DNA of 64,000 nucleotides from Burkholderiaceae bacterium (GTDB lineage: Bacteria; Pseudomonadota; Gammaproteobacteria; Burkholderiales; Burkholderiaceae_E), in NCBI GenBank assembly GCA_021166725.1, contig JAJPES010000063.1, positions 43,330 to 107,329 of the forward strand. The letters are read 5' to 3'. The translations under genes and the position numbers were made by a program. The first letter of the stretch is position 1. Every line of letters begins with the position of its first letter. The notes beneath the pieces are model-generated. The model did no database searches. It worked only from the letters and a program-made list of their open reading frames with translations, and had not been told where the DNA came from. Below are positions 51,411 through 60,140 of the stretch, one piece after another.

Positions 51411-53191
51411 GAGCGGCCTCGTTGCGTCGCGTCGCGCGCGCCGGCGGGCGCCGCCTGCTTGCGCAACAGGAACGAGCCGATGACGAGCGCGTCGAGCGGC
51501 GACGTCCAGAAGCACTCGATCGCATCGCGCGGCGAGCAGACAATCGGCTCACCGCGCGTGTTGAACGACGTGTTGATCAGCACCGGCACGCCCGTGCGCT
51601 GCTCGAAGGCGGTCAACAGCCGGTGCAGCAGCGCGTTCTGTTTCGCGTTCACCGTCTGCACGCGCGCCGTGCCGTCGAAATGCGTGACCGCCGGGATGCG
51701 GCGCGCCTGCTCGGGCGGAACGTCGTAGACGAACAGCATGAACGGGGCCTGCAACGGTGTTTCGGCTTCGATGCCGCGGCCCTCGCGCGCGAACCAGTGC
51801 GCGGCGCGCTCCTCGGCGACCACCGGCGCCACCGGGCGGAAGTCTTCGCGGTCCTTGATCTCGTTCAGTCGAGCCTGCATCGCCGCGTCGATCGGCGAGG
51901 CGAGGATCGATCGTGCGCCCAGCGCGCGCGGACCGAACTCCATGCGTCCCTGGAACCAGCCGAGCACCAGGCCGTCGGCGAGCAGGTCGGCGGCGCGCGA
52001 CGCGACATCATCGAGTCGCTCGTAGGGCAGCTTCGACGAGCGCAGGAAAGCTTCGACCTCGTCGTCGTCGTATTCGGGACCGAGGTAGGCGTGTTGCATC
52101 GACCAGCTGCGCCGGCCGCCGCGCTCGCGGTAGTCGATCCACAGCGCCGCGCCGAGTGCAGTGCCGGCGTCGCCCGCCGCCGGCTGCACCCAGACTTCGT
52201 CGAAGGCGCTGCGATCGCGCACGCGCGCATTGAGCACGCAGTTCAGCGCGACGCCACCGGCCATCGCGAGCTGCGTCATGCCGCTTTCGCGCTGCAGCCA
52301 GCCGACCATCTCCAGCACGGTCTCCTCGAGCACCTTTTGCAGCGAGTGCGCGATGTCCCGGTGACGCGCTTCGAAGGGTGCTCCCCGCTCGCGCGGGGCG
52401 CCGAGCAACTCGGCAAGTCGCGTGCGGTGCACCGTGTAGCGTCCGTCGTTTCCGAAGCGCACGACTTCGCGGAAGGCCGGCAGCAGCGTCGGACGACCGT
52501 AGGAGGCGAGCGCCATCACCTTGTACTCGTCGGACGAGTGCAGGAAGCCGAGGTGGCGCGTGACGTCCTCGTAGAGCAGTCCCAGCGAATCGGGCAGGTC
52601 GATCTGTCCGAGACGCTGGTAGGCGCTACCGTCGAAGGCACCGTAGCTCGTCGTCGCCCGTTCGCCGCGCCCGTCCATCGTGAGCACCGCGCAGCGCTCG
52701 AAGGGCGCCGCGAGAAACGCGCTCGCCTCGTGCGCAAGATGGTGCTCGACGAACTCCCAGCGCGCGGCGATGTCCTCGTGATGCAGGCCGCGGAAGCGGC
52801 GCTGCAGATGATGCGGCGCGCCACCGGCCAGCTGGCGCGGCGCGTTCACCACGGAGGCGACGAACAGCGGATGCCACGGGTCGTCGCCGGCGGCTGCGTG
52901 TGCCGAAGGCTGCATCGGCAGTACGAGTTGCCCGTCGACGGTATCGACGCCGAGCAGCGACGGGTCGTACGAATAGGCGATGCGATCGACGTCGCGCAGT
53001 TCGATGCCGGCCGTCGCCAGGCAGAAGTCGATCGCATCGAACGGCAGCTGCCAGGTCGAGAACGGCACCGGACGCTTGCCGTGCTTGATGCGCGTGAAGC
53101 GCTCGTCCTCCGCCGCGGCGACGACTTCGCCGTCGACGATCAGCGCGGCTGCGGAGTCGTGATAGGCGGCGTTGATTCCGAGCGTGTGCAA
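51407..53191 (-). CDS. NodU/TobZ-family carbamoyltransferase
   Basis: A 594-residue O-carbamoyltransferase. The N-terminal Kae1-like domain shows LGINAAYHDSAAALIVDGEVV, VEHHLAHEASAFLAAPFERCAVLTMDGRGE, and EYKVMALASYGRP; the C-terminal YrdC-like-fold part shows LGWFQGRMEFGPRALGARSILASP, RPVAPVV and VLINTSFNTRGEPIVCSPRDAIECF. It transfers carbamoyl from carbamoyl phosphate, via carbamoyl-AMP, to a sugar hydroxyl. The start is TTG at 53191 with GGAGGC ten bases upstream. It is the promoter-proximal gene of the glycan run, suggesting a carbamoylated surface sugar. Confidence 0.93.
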   Translation of the reverse strand: MHTLGINAAYHDSAAALIVDGEVVAAAEDERFTRIKHGKRPVPFSTWQLPFDAIDFCLATAGIELRDVDRIAYSYDPSLLGVDTVDGQLVLPMQPSAHAAAGDDPWHPLFVASVVNAPRQLAGGAPHHLQRRFRGLHHEDIAARWEFVEHHLAHEASAFLAAPFERCAVLTMDGRGERATTSYGAFDGSAYQRLGQIDLPDSLGLLYEDVTRHLGFLHSSDEYKVMALASYGRPTLLPAFREVVRFGNDGRYTVHRTRLAELLGAPRERGAPFEARHRDIAHSLQKVLEETVLEMVGWLQRESGMTQLAMAGGVALNCVLNARVRDRSAFDEVWVQPAAGDAGTALGAALWIDYRERGGRRSWSMQHAYLGPEYDDDEVEAFLRSSKLPYERLDDVASRAADLLADGLVLGWFQGRMEFGPRALGARSILASPIDAAMQARLNEIKDREDFRPVAPVVAEERAAHWFAREGRGIEAETPLQAPFMLFVYDVPPEQARRIPAVTHFDGTARVQTVNAKQNALLHRLLTAFEQRTGVPVLINTSFNTRGEPIVCSPRDAIECFWTSPLDALVIGSFLLRKQAAPAGARDATQRGRS

Positions 53192-53215
53192 GGCGGCTTC
53201 GCCTCCGGTGAGTCG

Positions 53216-53234
53216 GTGGACCTGCGCGGTCCAC
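53216..53234 (-). terminator. Candidate hairpin between nitronate monooxygenase gene and glycan operon
   Basis: GTGGACC and GGTCCAC form a perfect 7-base-pair stem around a five-base loop, located after the leftward monooxygenase stop and 25 bases before the carbamoyltransferase start. There is no following T tract, so it could equally be a leader hairpin of the glycan operon. Confidence 0.3.
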
Positions 53235-53291
53235 GACTACCCCGACGACGGAGAACCGCGCGCCCGGTACGTTGCAGGCGGCGTGCCCGGC

Positions 53292-54278
53292 TCAGGCGCG
53301 CGGTGCGTTCCAGTGAGCGTCGAGCGCTCGCATCTCGTCCCACGCCTGACGGTATTCGGCAGCGAGCCGATCGATGTACGCAGCGGCCGGCCGGATCTCG
53401 TCGATCGCGCCGATACCCTGGCCGCAGCCCCAGATCGTCTTCCACGCTTTCGGCTTTTCGCCGGAGCCGAAGTTCATCTTCGACGGATCGCTGCTCGGCA
53501 GGTTGTCGGGATCGAGTCCCGCGTTGCGGATCGACGACTTCAGGTAGTTGCCGAGCACGCCGGTGAAGAGATTCGTATAGACGATGTCCTGCGCGCCGCT
53601 GTCGACGATCGCCTGCTTGTAGGCCGCGTCGGCGCGTGCTTCCTCGGTGGCGATGAACGCCGAACCGATATACGCGAGGTCGGCGCCGGTGGCCTGCGCG
53701 GCGAGCACGCCGCGCCCGGTGGCGATCGCGCCCGACAGCAGCAGCGGACCGTCGAACCAGGCGCGGATCTCCTGCACCAGCGCGAACGGCGAATGCCCTC
53801 CGGCATGTCCGCCTGCACCGGCGGCGACCGCGATCAAGCCGTCGGCGCCTTTCTCGATCGCCTTGCGCGCGAAGCTGTCGTTGATGACGTCGTGCAGGAC
53901 GATGCCTCCGTACGAATGAACGGCGTCGTTGACGTCGGTGCGCGCTCCCAGCGACGTGATGACGATCGGCACGCGATGCTTCACGCACAGCTCGAGATCG
54001 TGCTCGAGCCGGTCGTTCGAGCGGTGCACGATCTGGTTGACGGCGAAGGGTGCCGAGGGTCGCTCGGGATGCGCGCGGTCGTGGGCGGTCAGCGTTTCGC
54101 GAATCAGCGTCAGCCACTCGTCGAGCTGCTCGGCCGGCCGCGCGTTCAGCGCGGGAAACGAACCGACGATTCCCGACGTGCATTGCGCGAGCACGAGCGC
54201 AGGGTTCGAGACGATGAACATCGGCGCAGCAACGATCGGCAGTCGCAGGCGCTCGGCAAGGATGGGGGGAAGACTCAT
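53292..54278 (-). CDS. Nitronate monooxygenase / 2-nitropropane dioxygenase-like FMN protein
   Basis: A 328-residue TIM-barrel flavoprotein. LRLPIVAAPMFIVSNPALVLAQCTSGIVGSFPALNARP at the N-terminus, KGADGLIAVAAGAGGHAGGHSPFALVQEIRAWFDGPLLLSGAIATGRGVLAAQATGADLAYIGSAFIATEEA around residues 145-215 contain the conserved FMN-phosphate and His sites. Such enzymes oxidise alkyl nitronates to carbonyls and nitrite; some members are enoyl reductases or quinone reductases. It is divergent from the MFS gene with an 86-base gap. Confidence 0.9.
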   Translation of the reverse strand: MSLPPILAERLRLPIVAAPMFIVSNPALVLAQCTSGIVGSFPALNARPAEQLDEWLTLIRETLTAHDRAHPERPSAPFAVNQIVHRSNDRLEHDLELCVKHRVPIVITSLGARTDVNDAVHSYGGIVLHDVINDSFARKAIEKGADGLIAVAAGAGGHAGGHSPFALVQEIRAWFDGPLLLSGAIATGRGVLAAQATGADLAYIGSAFIATEEARADAAYKQAIVDSGAQDIVYTNLFTGVLGNYLKSSIRNAGLDPDNLPSSDPSKMNFGSGEKPKAWKTIWGCGQGIGAIDEIRPAAAYIDRLAAEYRQAWDEMRALDAHWNAPRA

Positions 54279-54364
54279 GGCGGCTCCGTTTCCGTGGCAG
54301 CGCGCATGGTGCCAGTTTTCGCGCCCGCTACAATCCGGCCGATGCCCGCCCGAGCCGTCGCCGC
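54279..54364. promoter_or_regulatory. Divergent promoter region between nitronate monooxygenase and MFS genes
   Basis: An 86-base gap between divergent starts. On the plus strand TACAAT at 54329-54334 is a good -10 box, 30 bases before the MFS GTG, but the matching -35 region is weak. No clear operator repeat was seen. Confidence 0.35.
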
Positions 54365-55606
54365 GTGATCGCCGTTTCCCGTCCCGGGCCGGGGCGCGTC
54401 GAGAGCGAGGTTGCGCGCGCCGGCGTCGTCGTGCTGGCGGGCCTTACTTCCGCGATGCAGATCGGCAAGCTGCCGCCGACGCTGCCGATCCTGCAGGCGG
54501 AGTTCCAGCTGTCGCTGGTGCAAGTCAGCTGGATGGTGTCGCTGTTCATGCTCGGGCCGGCGCTGATCGGTGCCGTTGCGGGCTCGGTGGCCGATCGCTT
54601 CGATGCCCGGCGCACGATGATCACCGGACTCCTGCTCAGCGCAGTCACCAGCGCGTTCGGCGCGTTCGCGTCGTCGCCCGGCGCACTGTTCGCCAGCCGG
54701 GCGCTCGAGAGCATCAGCTATCTGGTGACGGTGCTTCCCGCGCCGGCGCTGATCGCGGGCCTCGTGCCGCGCGCCCGGGTGCGCGGCTGGCTCGGCGTGT
54801 GGTCCGCGTACATGCCCGCGGGCATGGGAATCGCGTTGCTTGCGACGCCTGCGCTGACGGGTGTCATCGGCTGGCGAGGCGTCTGGCTCGCATGCGCGGT
54901 GCTCGCGGCGCTCGCCGCGGTACTCGTTGCGCGAATCGCGCACATTCGTCCGCCGACGGACGCAGTCGAGGCAGCGCCTTCGCTCGGCGATGGCGTCCGC
55001 GTCGCCGCGCTGGTGCAACAGACGTTGTGCTCGGCAGGGCCCTGGTTGCTCGCGCTGTGCTTCCTCTTCTACGCGGGTCAGTTCACTGCGATCTTCAGCT
55101 TTCTGCCGAGCATCTACCAGGACGCGGGGTTGTCGGCGCAGTGGAGCGCGACGTTGACCGCGATCGCCGTGATGATCAGCATGGCCGGCAATCTGGCGGC
55201 CAGTTACCTGCTGCAACGCGGCGCCTCGCGCGGAGCGCTGGTGGCGGTCGCAGGTCTTGCGATGGCCGGCTGCGCCTGGCTTGCGTTCGGCAGTTCGTCC
55301 GGCTTCGTGCTGCGCTACGTGGCGATCCTGCTGTTCGCAACGTCGGCAGGAGTGATTCCGGGAACACTGTTCGCCACCGTCCCGTCGTACGCGCCGTCGC
55401 ACGATGCGATCTCGACGACCGTGGGCATGATGCAGCAGGGATCGAGCCTCGGGCAGTTGTTATTGCCTCCCGCCGTGGCCGCGCTTGCGCAGTACAGCGG
55501 CGGGTGGCAGTCGATCTGGATCGCCACCGGGGCGGCGGCGATGGTCACCGTGGCGATCGGAGCGGCGATGAGGAGCTACGAGCGTTCGCATCGGCGATCC
55601 GGCTGA
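54365..55606 (+). CDS. Major facilitator superfamily transporter
   Basis: A 413-residue transporter with twelve predicted helices. The loop 2-3 motif appears as GSVADRFDARRTMITGLLLSA near residue 75, and LESISYLVTVLPAPALIAGLVPRARVRGWLGVWSAYMPAGMGIA follows. The sequence resembles cyanate or aromatic-acid type MFS permeases, with no substrate-specific signature visible. The start is GTG, as no in-frame ATG lies upstream; no good ribosome site precedes it, and the -10 box 30 bases away hints at a very short leader. It converges on pobA. Confidence 0.88.
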   Translation: MIAVSRPGPGRVESEVARAGVVVLAGLTSAMQIGKLPPTLPILQAEFQLSLVQVSWMVSLFMLGPALIGAVAGSVADRFDARRTMITGLLLSAVTSAFGAFASSPGALFASRALESISYLVTVLPAPALIAGLVPRARVRGWLGVWSAYMPAGMGIALLATPALTGVIGWRGVWLACAVLAALAAVLVARIAHIRPPTDAVEAAPSLGDGVRVAALVQQTLCSAGPWLLALCFLFYAGQFTAIFSFLPSIYQDAGLSAQWSATLTAIAVMISMAGNLAASYLLQRGASRGALVAVAGLAMAGCAWLAFGSSSGFVLRYVAILLFATSAGVIPGTLFATVPSYAPSHDAISTTVGMMQQGSSLGQLLLPPAVAALAQYSGGWQSIWIATGAAAMVTVAIGAAMRSYERSHRRSG

Positions 55607-55686
55607 GCGCGGTCGCCGCGAGCGCTCGTTGCGCGGCGTTGCGAAGGTCGCGGTCGAAATCCATCGTGATCCAATGGGCCGCCGTC

Positions 55687-55703
55687 TCCCGCGAGGCGCG
55701 GGA
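55687..55703. terminator. Candidate hairpin between convergent MFS and pobA genes
   Basis: TCCCGCG-AGG-CGCGGGA is a perfect 7-base-pair stem with a three-base loop in the 111-base gap where two transcripts meet. No T run follows on either strand, so intrinsic termination is uncertain. Confidence 0.3.
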
Positions 55704-55717
55704 ATCGACGATCCCGG

Positions 55718-56893
55718 TCAGTCCTCGACGTCCGACAACATCACGTACTGCTCGGCGATCGACCGCTGGGCCGCCTCTGATCGCGCGATGTACTCGAGCT
55801 CCGCCATCTGCACGCCCCGGTCGAATGGCGACTGTTCTGCGAAGCGGTGCAGCAGGCCGGTCATGTAGGTCGAGAAGCGGATCGTCTTCCAGACGCGCAG
55901 ACCGCATTGCTCGCTGTAGCGGTCGAGCTCGGCGCGCGAGCGGCCGCCGAAGTACTGCCCCATGCCGCGCGCGAGCAAGCGCGCATCGGCCACCGCCATG
56001 TTCAGGCCCTTTGCGCCGGTGGGCGGCACGATATGCACGGCGTCGCCTGCCATGTAGAGGTTTCCGTGCTGCATCGGGCTCGCGATGAATGCTCGCAACT
56101 GCGCCATGTCGCGCTGGAAGATCTCGCCTTCGGTCACTTCGATTCCGCGCTCGTCGAACATGCGCGCATGCAACTCGTTCCAGATCTTCGCGTCGGACCA
56201 GTTCTCGGGCCGATCGGACGACGGTACCTGCAGATACAGGCGGGATACGCTGCGCGAACGCCGGCTGCACAGCGCGAAACCGCGGTCGTGGTTGGCGTAG
56301 GTCATGTCGGGCAAGGGCGGCGCCTTGGCCAGAATACCGAGCCAGGCGAAGTCGTAACTGCGTACGTAATTCGTGATCGCGCTCTCGGGGACGGACGCGC
56401 GCGAGATGCCATGGAATCCATCGCATCCCGCGACGAACACGCAGTCGAGTGTCTTGTCCGCTCCCTGGCGGCGGTAGTGCACGCGCGGCGACGAGGTGTC
56501 GAGTCCTTCGAGGCGCACGACTTCCGCATCGAACAGCAGCGGATCGCCGGCTGCGAGGCGGGCGGCAACGAGGTCCTTCACCACTTCCTGCTGGCCATAG
56601 ATGCAGACGTTGCGCCCGACCAGCGACGGGAAGTCCATGTGGATCGTGCGCCCCCGGAAACGGATGTCCAGGCCCTTGTCGACCAGCCCTTCGCGCGCCA
56701 TGCGTTCGCCCAGGCCGAGGCGGTTCAGCGTGTCGATGGTGCCCGCTTCGAGTACGCCGGCGCGCACGCGTGCCTCGACGTGCTCGCGGCTGCGCGCCTC
56801 GAGCACGACGGATTCGATATTCTGCCGCTGGAGGAGATGGGCGAGAAACAGGCCGGCGGGCCCGGCTCCGATGATGGCGACCTGCGTCTTCAT
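55718..56893 (-). CDS. pobA: 4-hydroxybenzoate 3-monooxygenase
   Basis: A 391-residue flavoprotein hydroxylase of PobA's characteristic length. VAIIGAGPAGLFLAHLLQRQNIESVVLEAR is the FAD dinucleotide fold, FVAGCDGFHGISRASVPES near residue 155 is the D-G motif, and GNLYMAGDAVHIVPPTGAKGLNMAVADARLLARGM near 275 is the G-D motif. The RVRAGVLEAGTIDTL segment is typical of PobA. It converts 4-hydroxybenzoate to protocatechuate with NADPH and O2. It is the last gene of the leftward LysR-linked set, its start overlapping the preceding stop (ATGA). No protocatechuate dioxygenase is in the window. Confidence 0.92.
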   Translation of the reverse strand: MKTQVAIIGAGPAGLFLAHLLQRQNIESVVLEARSREHVEARVRAGVLEAGTIDTLNRLGLGERMAREGLVDKGLDIRFRGRTIHMDFPSLVGRNVCIYGQQEVVKDLVAARLAAGDPLLFDAEVVRLEGLDTSSPRVHYRRQGADKTLDCVFVAGCDGFHGISRASVPESAITNYVRSYDFAWLGILAKAPPLPDMTYANHDRGFALCSRRSRSVSRLYLQVPSSDRPENWSDAKIWNELHARMFDERGIEVTEGEIFQRDMAQLRAFIASPMQHGNLYMAGDAVHIVPPTGAKGLNMAVADARLLARGMGQYFGGRSRAELDRYSEQCGLRVWKTIRFSTYMTGLLHRFAEQSPFDRGVQMAELEYIARSEAAQRSIAEQYVMLSDVED

Positions 56894-57588
56894 GCGCCGG
56901 CGATCGGAGTTGCGGGCAGGAGGATCTCGTCGAGCAGTTCGTCCGCAGTGACGACGTCGCCGAAGCTCTGGTAGACCGTCTGGAAGCCGACGTCGTGGTC
57001 GTCATCGAACCGCGCGGCATTCGCATCGGCGACCATCGCCACGCGGTAATCGAGCATCATTGCATCGCGCGCGGAGGTCTCGCAGCAGAAGTTGGTGAGC
57101 ATTCCCGCAATGGCGACGTTGCGGATTCCGAGCGCTTCCAGCTGCTGCGGCAGGTCGGAGTATTTCGGAATGAACGCGCTGAATCGCTGCTTTTCAGCGT
57201 AGATGTCGCCCGCCTGCGGGCGGAGATCGGCGTGGAGTTCCTGCCCTGGGTGCCCTTTCGTCAGGTTGTCGCGGTGACGACGCGCGTTCTCCGGCGTGAA
57301 GAAGTAGTCGTGATAGAGCGGCCAGAGGCTTCTGCCGTTGTCGCCGGCCACCATCTTCACCCAGGCGACGCGTGCGCCGCGTTCGCGAAAAGCGCGCGCC
57401 AGGCGATCGATGGCCGGGAGTATCGCCACGGCCGCGGGCACGTCGCGAACGTAGAACTCCTGCATGTCGATGACGACCAGCGCGCTCTCGCGCGGTTCGA
57501 AGCGCTCGAACACGCGCCGTCGGCCGCGCTTCTTCATCACGCGGTCGATGACGTACTGAGGCATTTTGAACGGGACGGAGTGAACCAT
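56890..57588 (-). CDS. Isochorismatase-like cysteine hydrolase
   Basis: A 232-residue alpha-beta hydrolase of the isochorismatase/nicotinamidase superfamily. ALVVIDMQEFYVRDVPAA holds the catalytic Asp, VAWVKMV near residue 80 is near the Lys position, and IRNVAIAGMLTNFCCETSARDAMMLDYRVAMVADANAA near 160 holds the catalytic Cys. Such enzymes hydrolyse amides, carbamates or vinyl ethers. Coupling to pobA suggests release of an aromatic acid from an amide or similar conjugate, though this is only inference. Confidence 0.88.
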   Translation of the reverse strand: MVHSVPFKMPQYVIDRVMKKRGRRRVFERFEPRESALVVIDMQEFYVRDVPAAVAILPAIDRLARAFRERGARVAWVKMVAGDNGRSLWPLYHDYFFTPENARRHRDNLTKGHPGQELHADLRPQAGDIYAEKQRFSAFIPKYSDLPQQLEALGIRNVAIAGMLTNFCCETSARDAMMLDYRVAMVADANAARFDDDHDVGFQTVYQSFGDVVTADELLDEILLPATPIAGA

Positions 57589-57638
57589 GTCGCATCACAT
57601 GTGATTTCGGCTCGGGACTGCCATCCTCGGACAGTTTG

Positions 57639-58664
57639 CTAGCCGCTGTACTTCGCGATCAATCGGTTGGCCTCGTCGTAGAGGGCCCTGCCGTTCGGTG
57701 TCGATTGAATCCACGCGTCGACGACCGGCCGAGTCACCTGTTTCCAGCGCGCTTTTTCGGCTTCGGAAAGTTCGCCGATCCCGTGGCCGAGTTCCTTTGC
57801 CTGCTGCAGGCCCTGCGACTCGGCGTCGTCGAACATTCTGCCTGTCTCCGAAACGAAGTTCGAGTCCGTGTTCTTGTCGATGACTGCCTGGAGCTCCGCC
57901 GGCAGACTCTCGTACTTGTGCTTGTTCATCACGATCGTGAACACGGTCGTGTAGAGGTCGGTTGTGGTGTGGTACTTCACGAGCTCGAAGAGACGCAACG
58001 ACCGCATGGCCTCCCACGGCAAGGTGACGCCTTCGGCGACGCTCCGCGAGAGTGCTTCATAGGCTTCCGTCAATGGCATTCCGACGGGTATCGCGCCCAT
58101 CAGCTTCAGTGCATCCCCAACCGGCTTCGTCGGCAGGCGGATCTTCATGCCATGCAGGTCCTCCATTTTCGTGACCGGGCGATCCTTCGTATGCACGAGC
58201 CCGGGTGCATGGCAGAGAGTCGTCAGGAGGTGGACATCCTTGAACTCTTCCTTCAGGTGCTCGTTGTAGAAATCCCAGATTGCCCGGCTCGTCGCTTCGG
58301 CGGTCTTCGCCGTCATGAACGGAAGCTCGAAGACGCCGCTGATGGGAAACCGTCCCGGGGTGTAGCCGGGCAACGCCCAGGCGATGTCGGCGACTCCGGT
58401 TCGTGCCAGGTCGTACGATTGCGGGGGCTTGCCGCCGATTTGCATCGACGGGAAGATCTCGCACTTGATGCGTCCGCCGGAATCCTTTTCGATGCGCTGC
58501 GCCCAAGGCTGGAACAGCTTGGTGTGGTGATGCGAAGCCGGCGAGAGGAAATGCGATATCCGCAGCTTGATCGGCTCCTGCGCCGCAAGCGACCCGATGG
58601 TGCCCGATGCAGCCGCCGCTCCCGCGACAGCGAGCGATTTCTTAAGGAACGTTCTCTTTTCCAT
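57639..58664 (-). CDS. dctP: DctP-type TRAP transporter solute receptor
   Basis: A 341-residue periplasmic receptor. The N-terminus MEKRTFLKKSLAVAGAAAASGTIGSLAA has a Lys-Arg variant of the twin-arginine pattern, then KLRISHFLSPASHHHTKLFQPWAQRIEKDSGGRI, DLARTGVADIAWALPGYTPGRFP and ELPFMTAKTAEATSRAIW mark the TRAP family. MKIRLPTKPVGDALKLMGAIPVGMP near residue 175 includes the conserved Arg that binds a carboxylate. No DctQ or DctM membrane gene is nearby, so it must use a permease encoded elsewhere. Context suggests an aromatic or hydroxy-carboxylate ligand. Confidence 0.92.
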   Translation of the reverse strand: MEKRTFLKKSLAVAGAAAASGTIGSLAAQEPIKLRISHFLSPASHHHTKLFQPWAQRIEKDSGGRIKCEIFPSMQIGGKPPQSYDLARTGVADIAWALPGYTPGRFPISGVFELPFMTAKTAEATSRAIWDFYNEHLKEEFKDVHLLTTLCHAPGLVHTKDRPVTKMEDLHGMKIRLPTKPVGDALKLMGAIPVGMPLTEAYEALSRSVAEGVTLPWEAMRSLRLFELVKYHTTTDLYTTVFTIVMNKHKYESLPAELQAVIDKNTDSNFVSETGRMFDDAESQGLQQAKELGHGIGELSEAEKARWKQVTRPVVDAWIQSTPNGRALYDEANRLIAKYSG

Positions 58665-58698
58665 CTGTTCCTCCCTCGAGTCGTGGACTCGGTCGTGG

Positions 58699-60030
58699 CT
58701 AGATATCGAGCACGAGACGTTCGGACTTCGCGCGCGAGACGCACACGAGCATCGTGTTTCCCGCCGCGTGTTCCTGGGAGGTCAGGCAAAAATCGCGGTG
58801 CTCGACGGTGCCTTCGCAAACGCCCGTTTCGCAGGTGCGGCAGGTTCCTTCACGGCAGTAGCTCACCAGCGGAACGCCGTTCTGTTCCAGGATCTCGAGG
58901 ACGCTCTTGTCGGCCGGTACCGTGAAGGAACGCCCGCTGCGGCGAAGCTCGATCGTGAAAGGCTTCTTCTCGGGGAATGCGGCCACCTCTTCGGACGGCG
59001 CGTTGAAATACTCGAAGTGGATGGTCCCCGGATCTCGATGGCTCGCGGCGGCCTTCACGGCTGCCATCATCGGAGCCGGGCCGCAGCAATAGACATGCTC
59101 CCCTTGCGGGGCGCCCGATAGCCAGGGGACGGGATCGAAGACGCCCGACTGCCGGTCATCGCAGTGCAGATGGAGCGAGCCGCCGCCGATCGTTCCGAGG
59201 GTTTCGAGAAAGGCGGCGCGTTGCGCGCTTCGTACCGCATAGACCAGTCGCCAGGGGCGCTTGTTCGCCTCGCACCAGCGGAGCATGGCCAGGATCGGTG
59301 TGATGCCGATGCCACCGGCGAGGAACAGGTACTGCGTGGCCGACGGATCGAGTGGGAAGCCGTTGCGCGGAGCGCGGACGGGCAGGGTCATGCCGCATCG
59401 CAGGGCTTGGTGAATGAAGATTGCACCTCCCTTGCTTTGCGGGGCGCGCGCGACACCCAGTACGTACCGGTCACGCTCGCGCCAGTCGTTGCTGAGCGAG
59501 TAGTGACGGATCAGGCCGTTGGGTAGCTCGACTGCTACATGGGCGCCCGGCTCGAACGCAGGGAGTTCGGTGTTTCCGGGAGCGCGCAACTCGATCCGGA
59601 TGACGTCGCGCGCCTCGGCCTGGATGTCGGTAACCTGGAGTTGAAGCTTCTGGCCCGGCGAGGTCGCAGCGGGCAGAGCCGCAGTGCCTGCCAGCGGGAG
59701 AGATGCTGCTTCGGGGATGCCGGGACTCTTGATGAACAGCAGCACGAGACGGCTGTTCGCGCTCGCAGTCAAGCCATGCCGAACACCGGCCGGAATGAAG
59801 ATCATGCTGGTCGGTTCGACCGCAAGGCGCTCCTCACCGACCGATATCTCGCCTTTGCCTTCGAGTACGACCCAGATCTCGTCCTGAACGGGATGGTAGT
59901 GGGAGGCGGTCGACTGTCCGGGCTCGTAGCAGACGATCTCCGAAATGAGCGTCGGGACCTTGAGAATCGGCTTTCGAACCCGCAACGCCGGGTCGTACTC
60001 GATGAAATCCCGCAGGACGAAGCTGAGCAT
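58699..60030 (-). CDS. Cupin fused to a phthalate-dioxygenase-reductase-type oxidoreductase
   Basis: A 443-residue fusion. Residues 1-115 are a cupin with metal ligands in SHYHPVQDEIWVVLEGKGEI and FIPAGVRHGL. Residues about 130-345 are the ferredoxin-reductase module (RHYSLSNDWRERDRYVLGV, YLFLAGGIGITPILAMLRWCE, YCCGPAPMMAAVK). Residues about 355-443 are a C-terminal [2Fe-2S] domain with CREGTCRTCETGVCEGTVEHRDFC. The reductase half normally feeds Rieske oxygenases such as phthalate or vanillate enzymes. The ATG at 60030 follows GAGGAG and is preferred to 60051. No oxygenase partner is nearby. It is the first gene of the leftward LysR-linked set. Confidence 0.88.
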   Translation of the reverse strand: MLSFVLRDFIEYDPALRVRKPILKVPTLISEIVCYEPGQSTASHYHPVQDEIWVVLEGKGEISVGEERLAVEPTSMIFIPAGVRHGLTASANSRLVLLFIKSPGIPEAASLPLAGTAALPAATSPGQKLQLQVTDIQAEARDVIRIELRAPGNTELPAFEPGAHVAVELPNGLIRHYSLSNDWRERDRYVLGVARAPQSKGGAIFIHQALRCGMTLPVRAPRNGFPLDPSATQYLFLAGGIGITPILAMLRWCEANKRPWRLVYAVRSAQRAAFLETLGTIGGGSLHLHCDDRQSGVFDPVPWLSGAPQGEHVYCCGPAPMMAAVKAAASHRDPGTIHFEYFNAPSEEVAAFPEKKPFTIELRRSGRSFTVPADKSVLEILEQNGVPLVSYCREGTCRTCETGVCEGTVEHRDFCLTSQEHAAGNTMLVCVSRAKSERLVLDI

Positions 60031-60140
60031 CTCCGGTGTCTCCTCGCGCATCTCATGGACGGACGCGTCGTTTCCAGCGACGGTAGTCGCTTCGCGCGGT
60101 GTGCACTAGGTCTAAGATTGCGGACGCCCTGTTCAGCTTG
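60031..60140. promoter_or_regulatory. Divergent promoter region of the LysR regulator and the pobA-containing operon
   Basis: The 110-base gap separates divergent starts, the usual site of LysR control. Toward the LysR gene, TAAGAT at 60113-60118 is a plausible -10 box 23 bases before the chosen ATG. No convincing T-N11-A pair could be singled out by eye. Confidence 0.4.
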
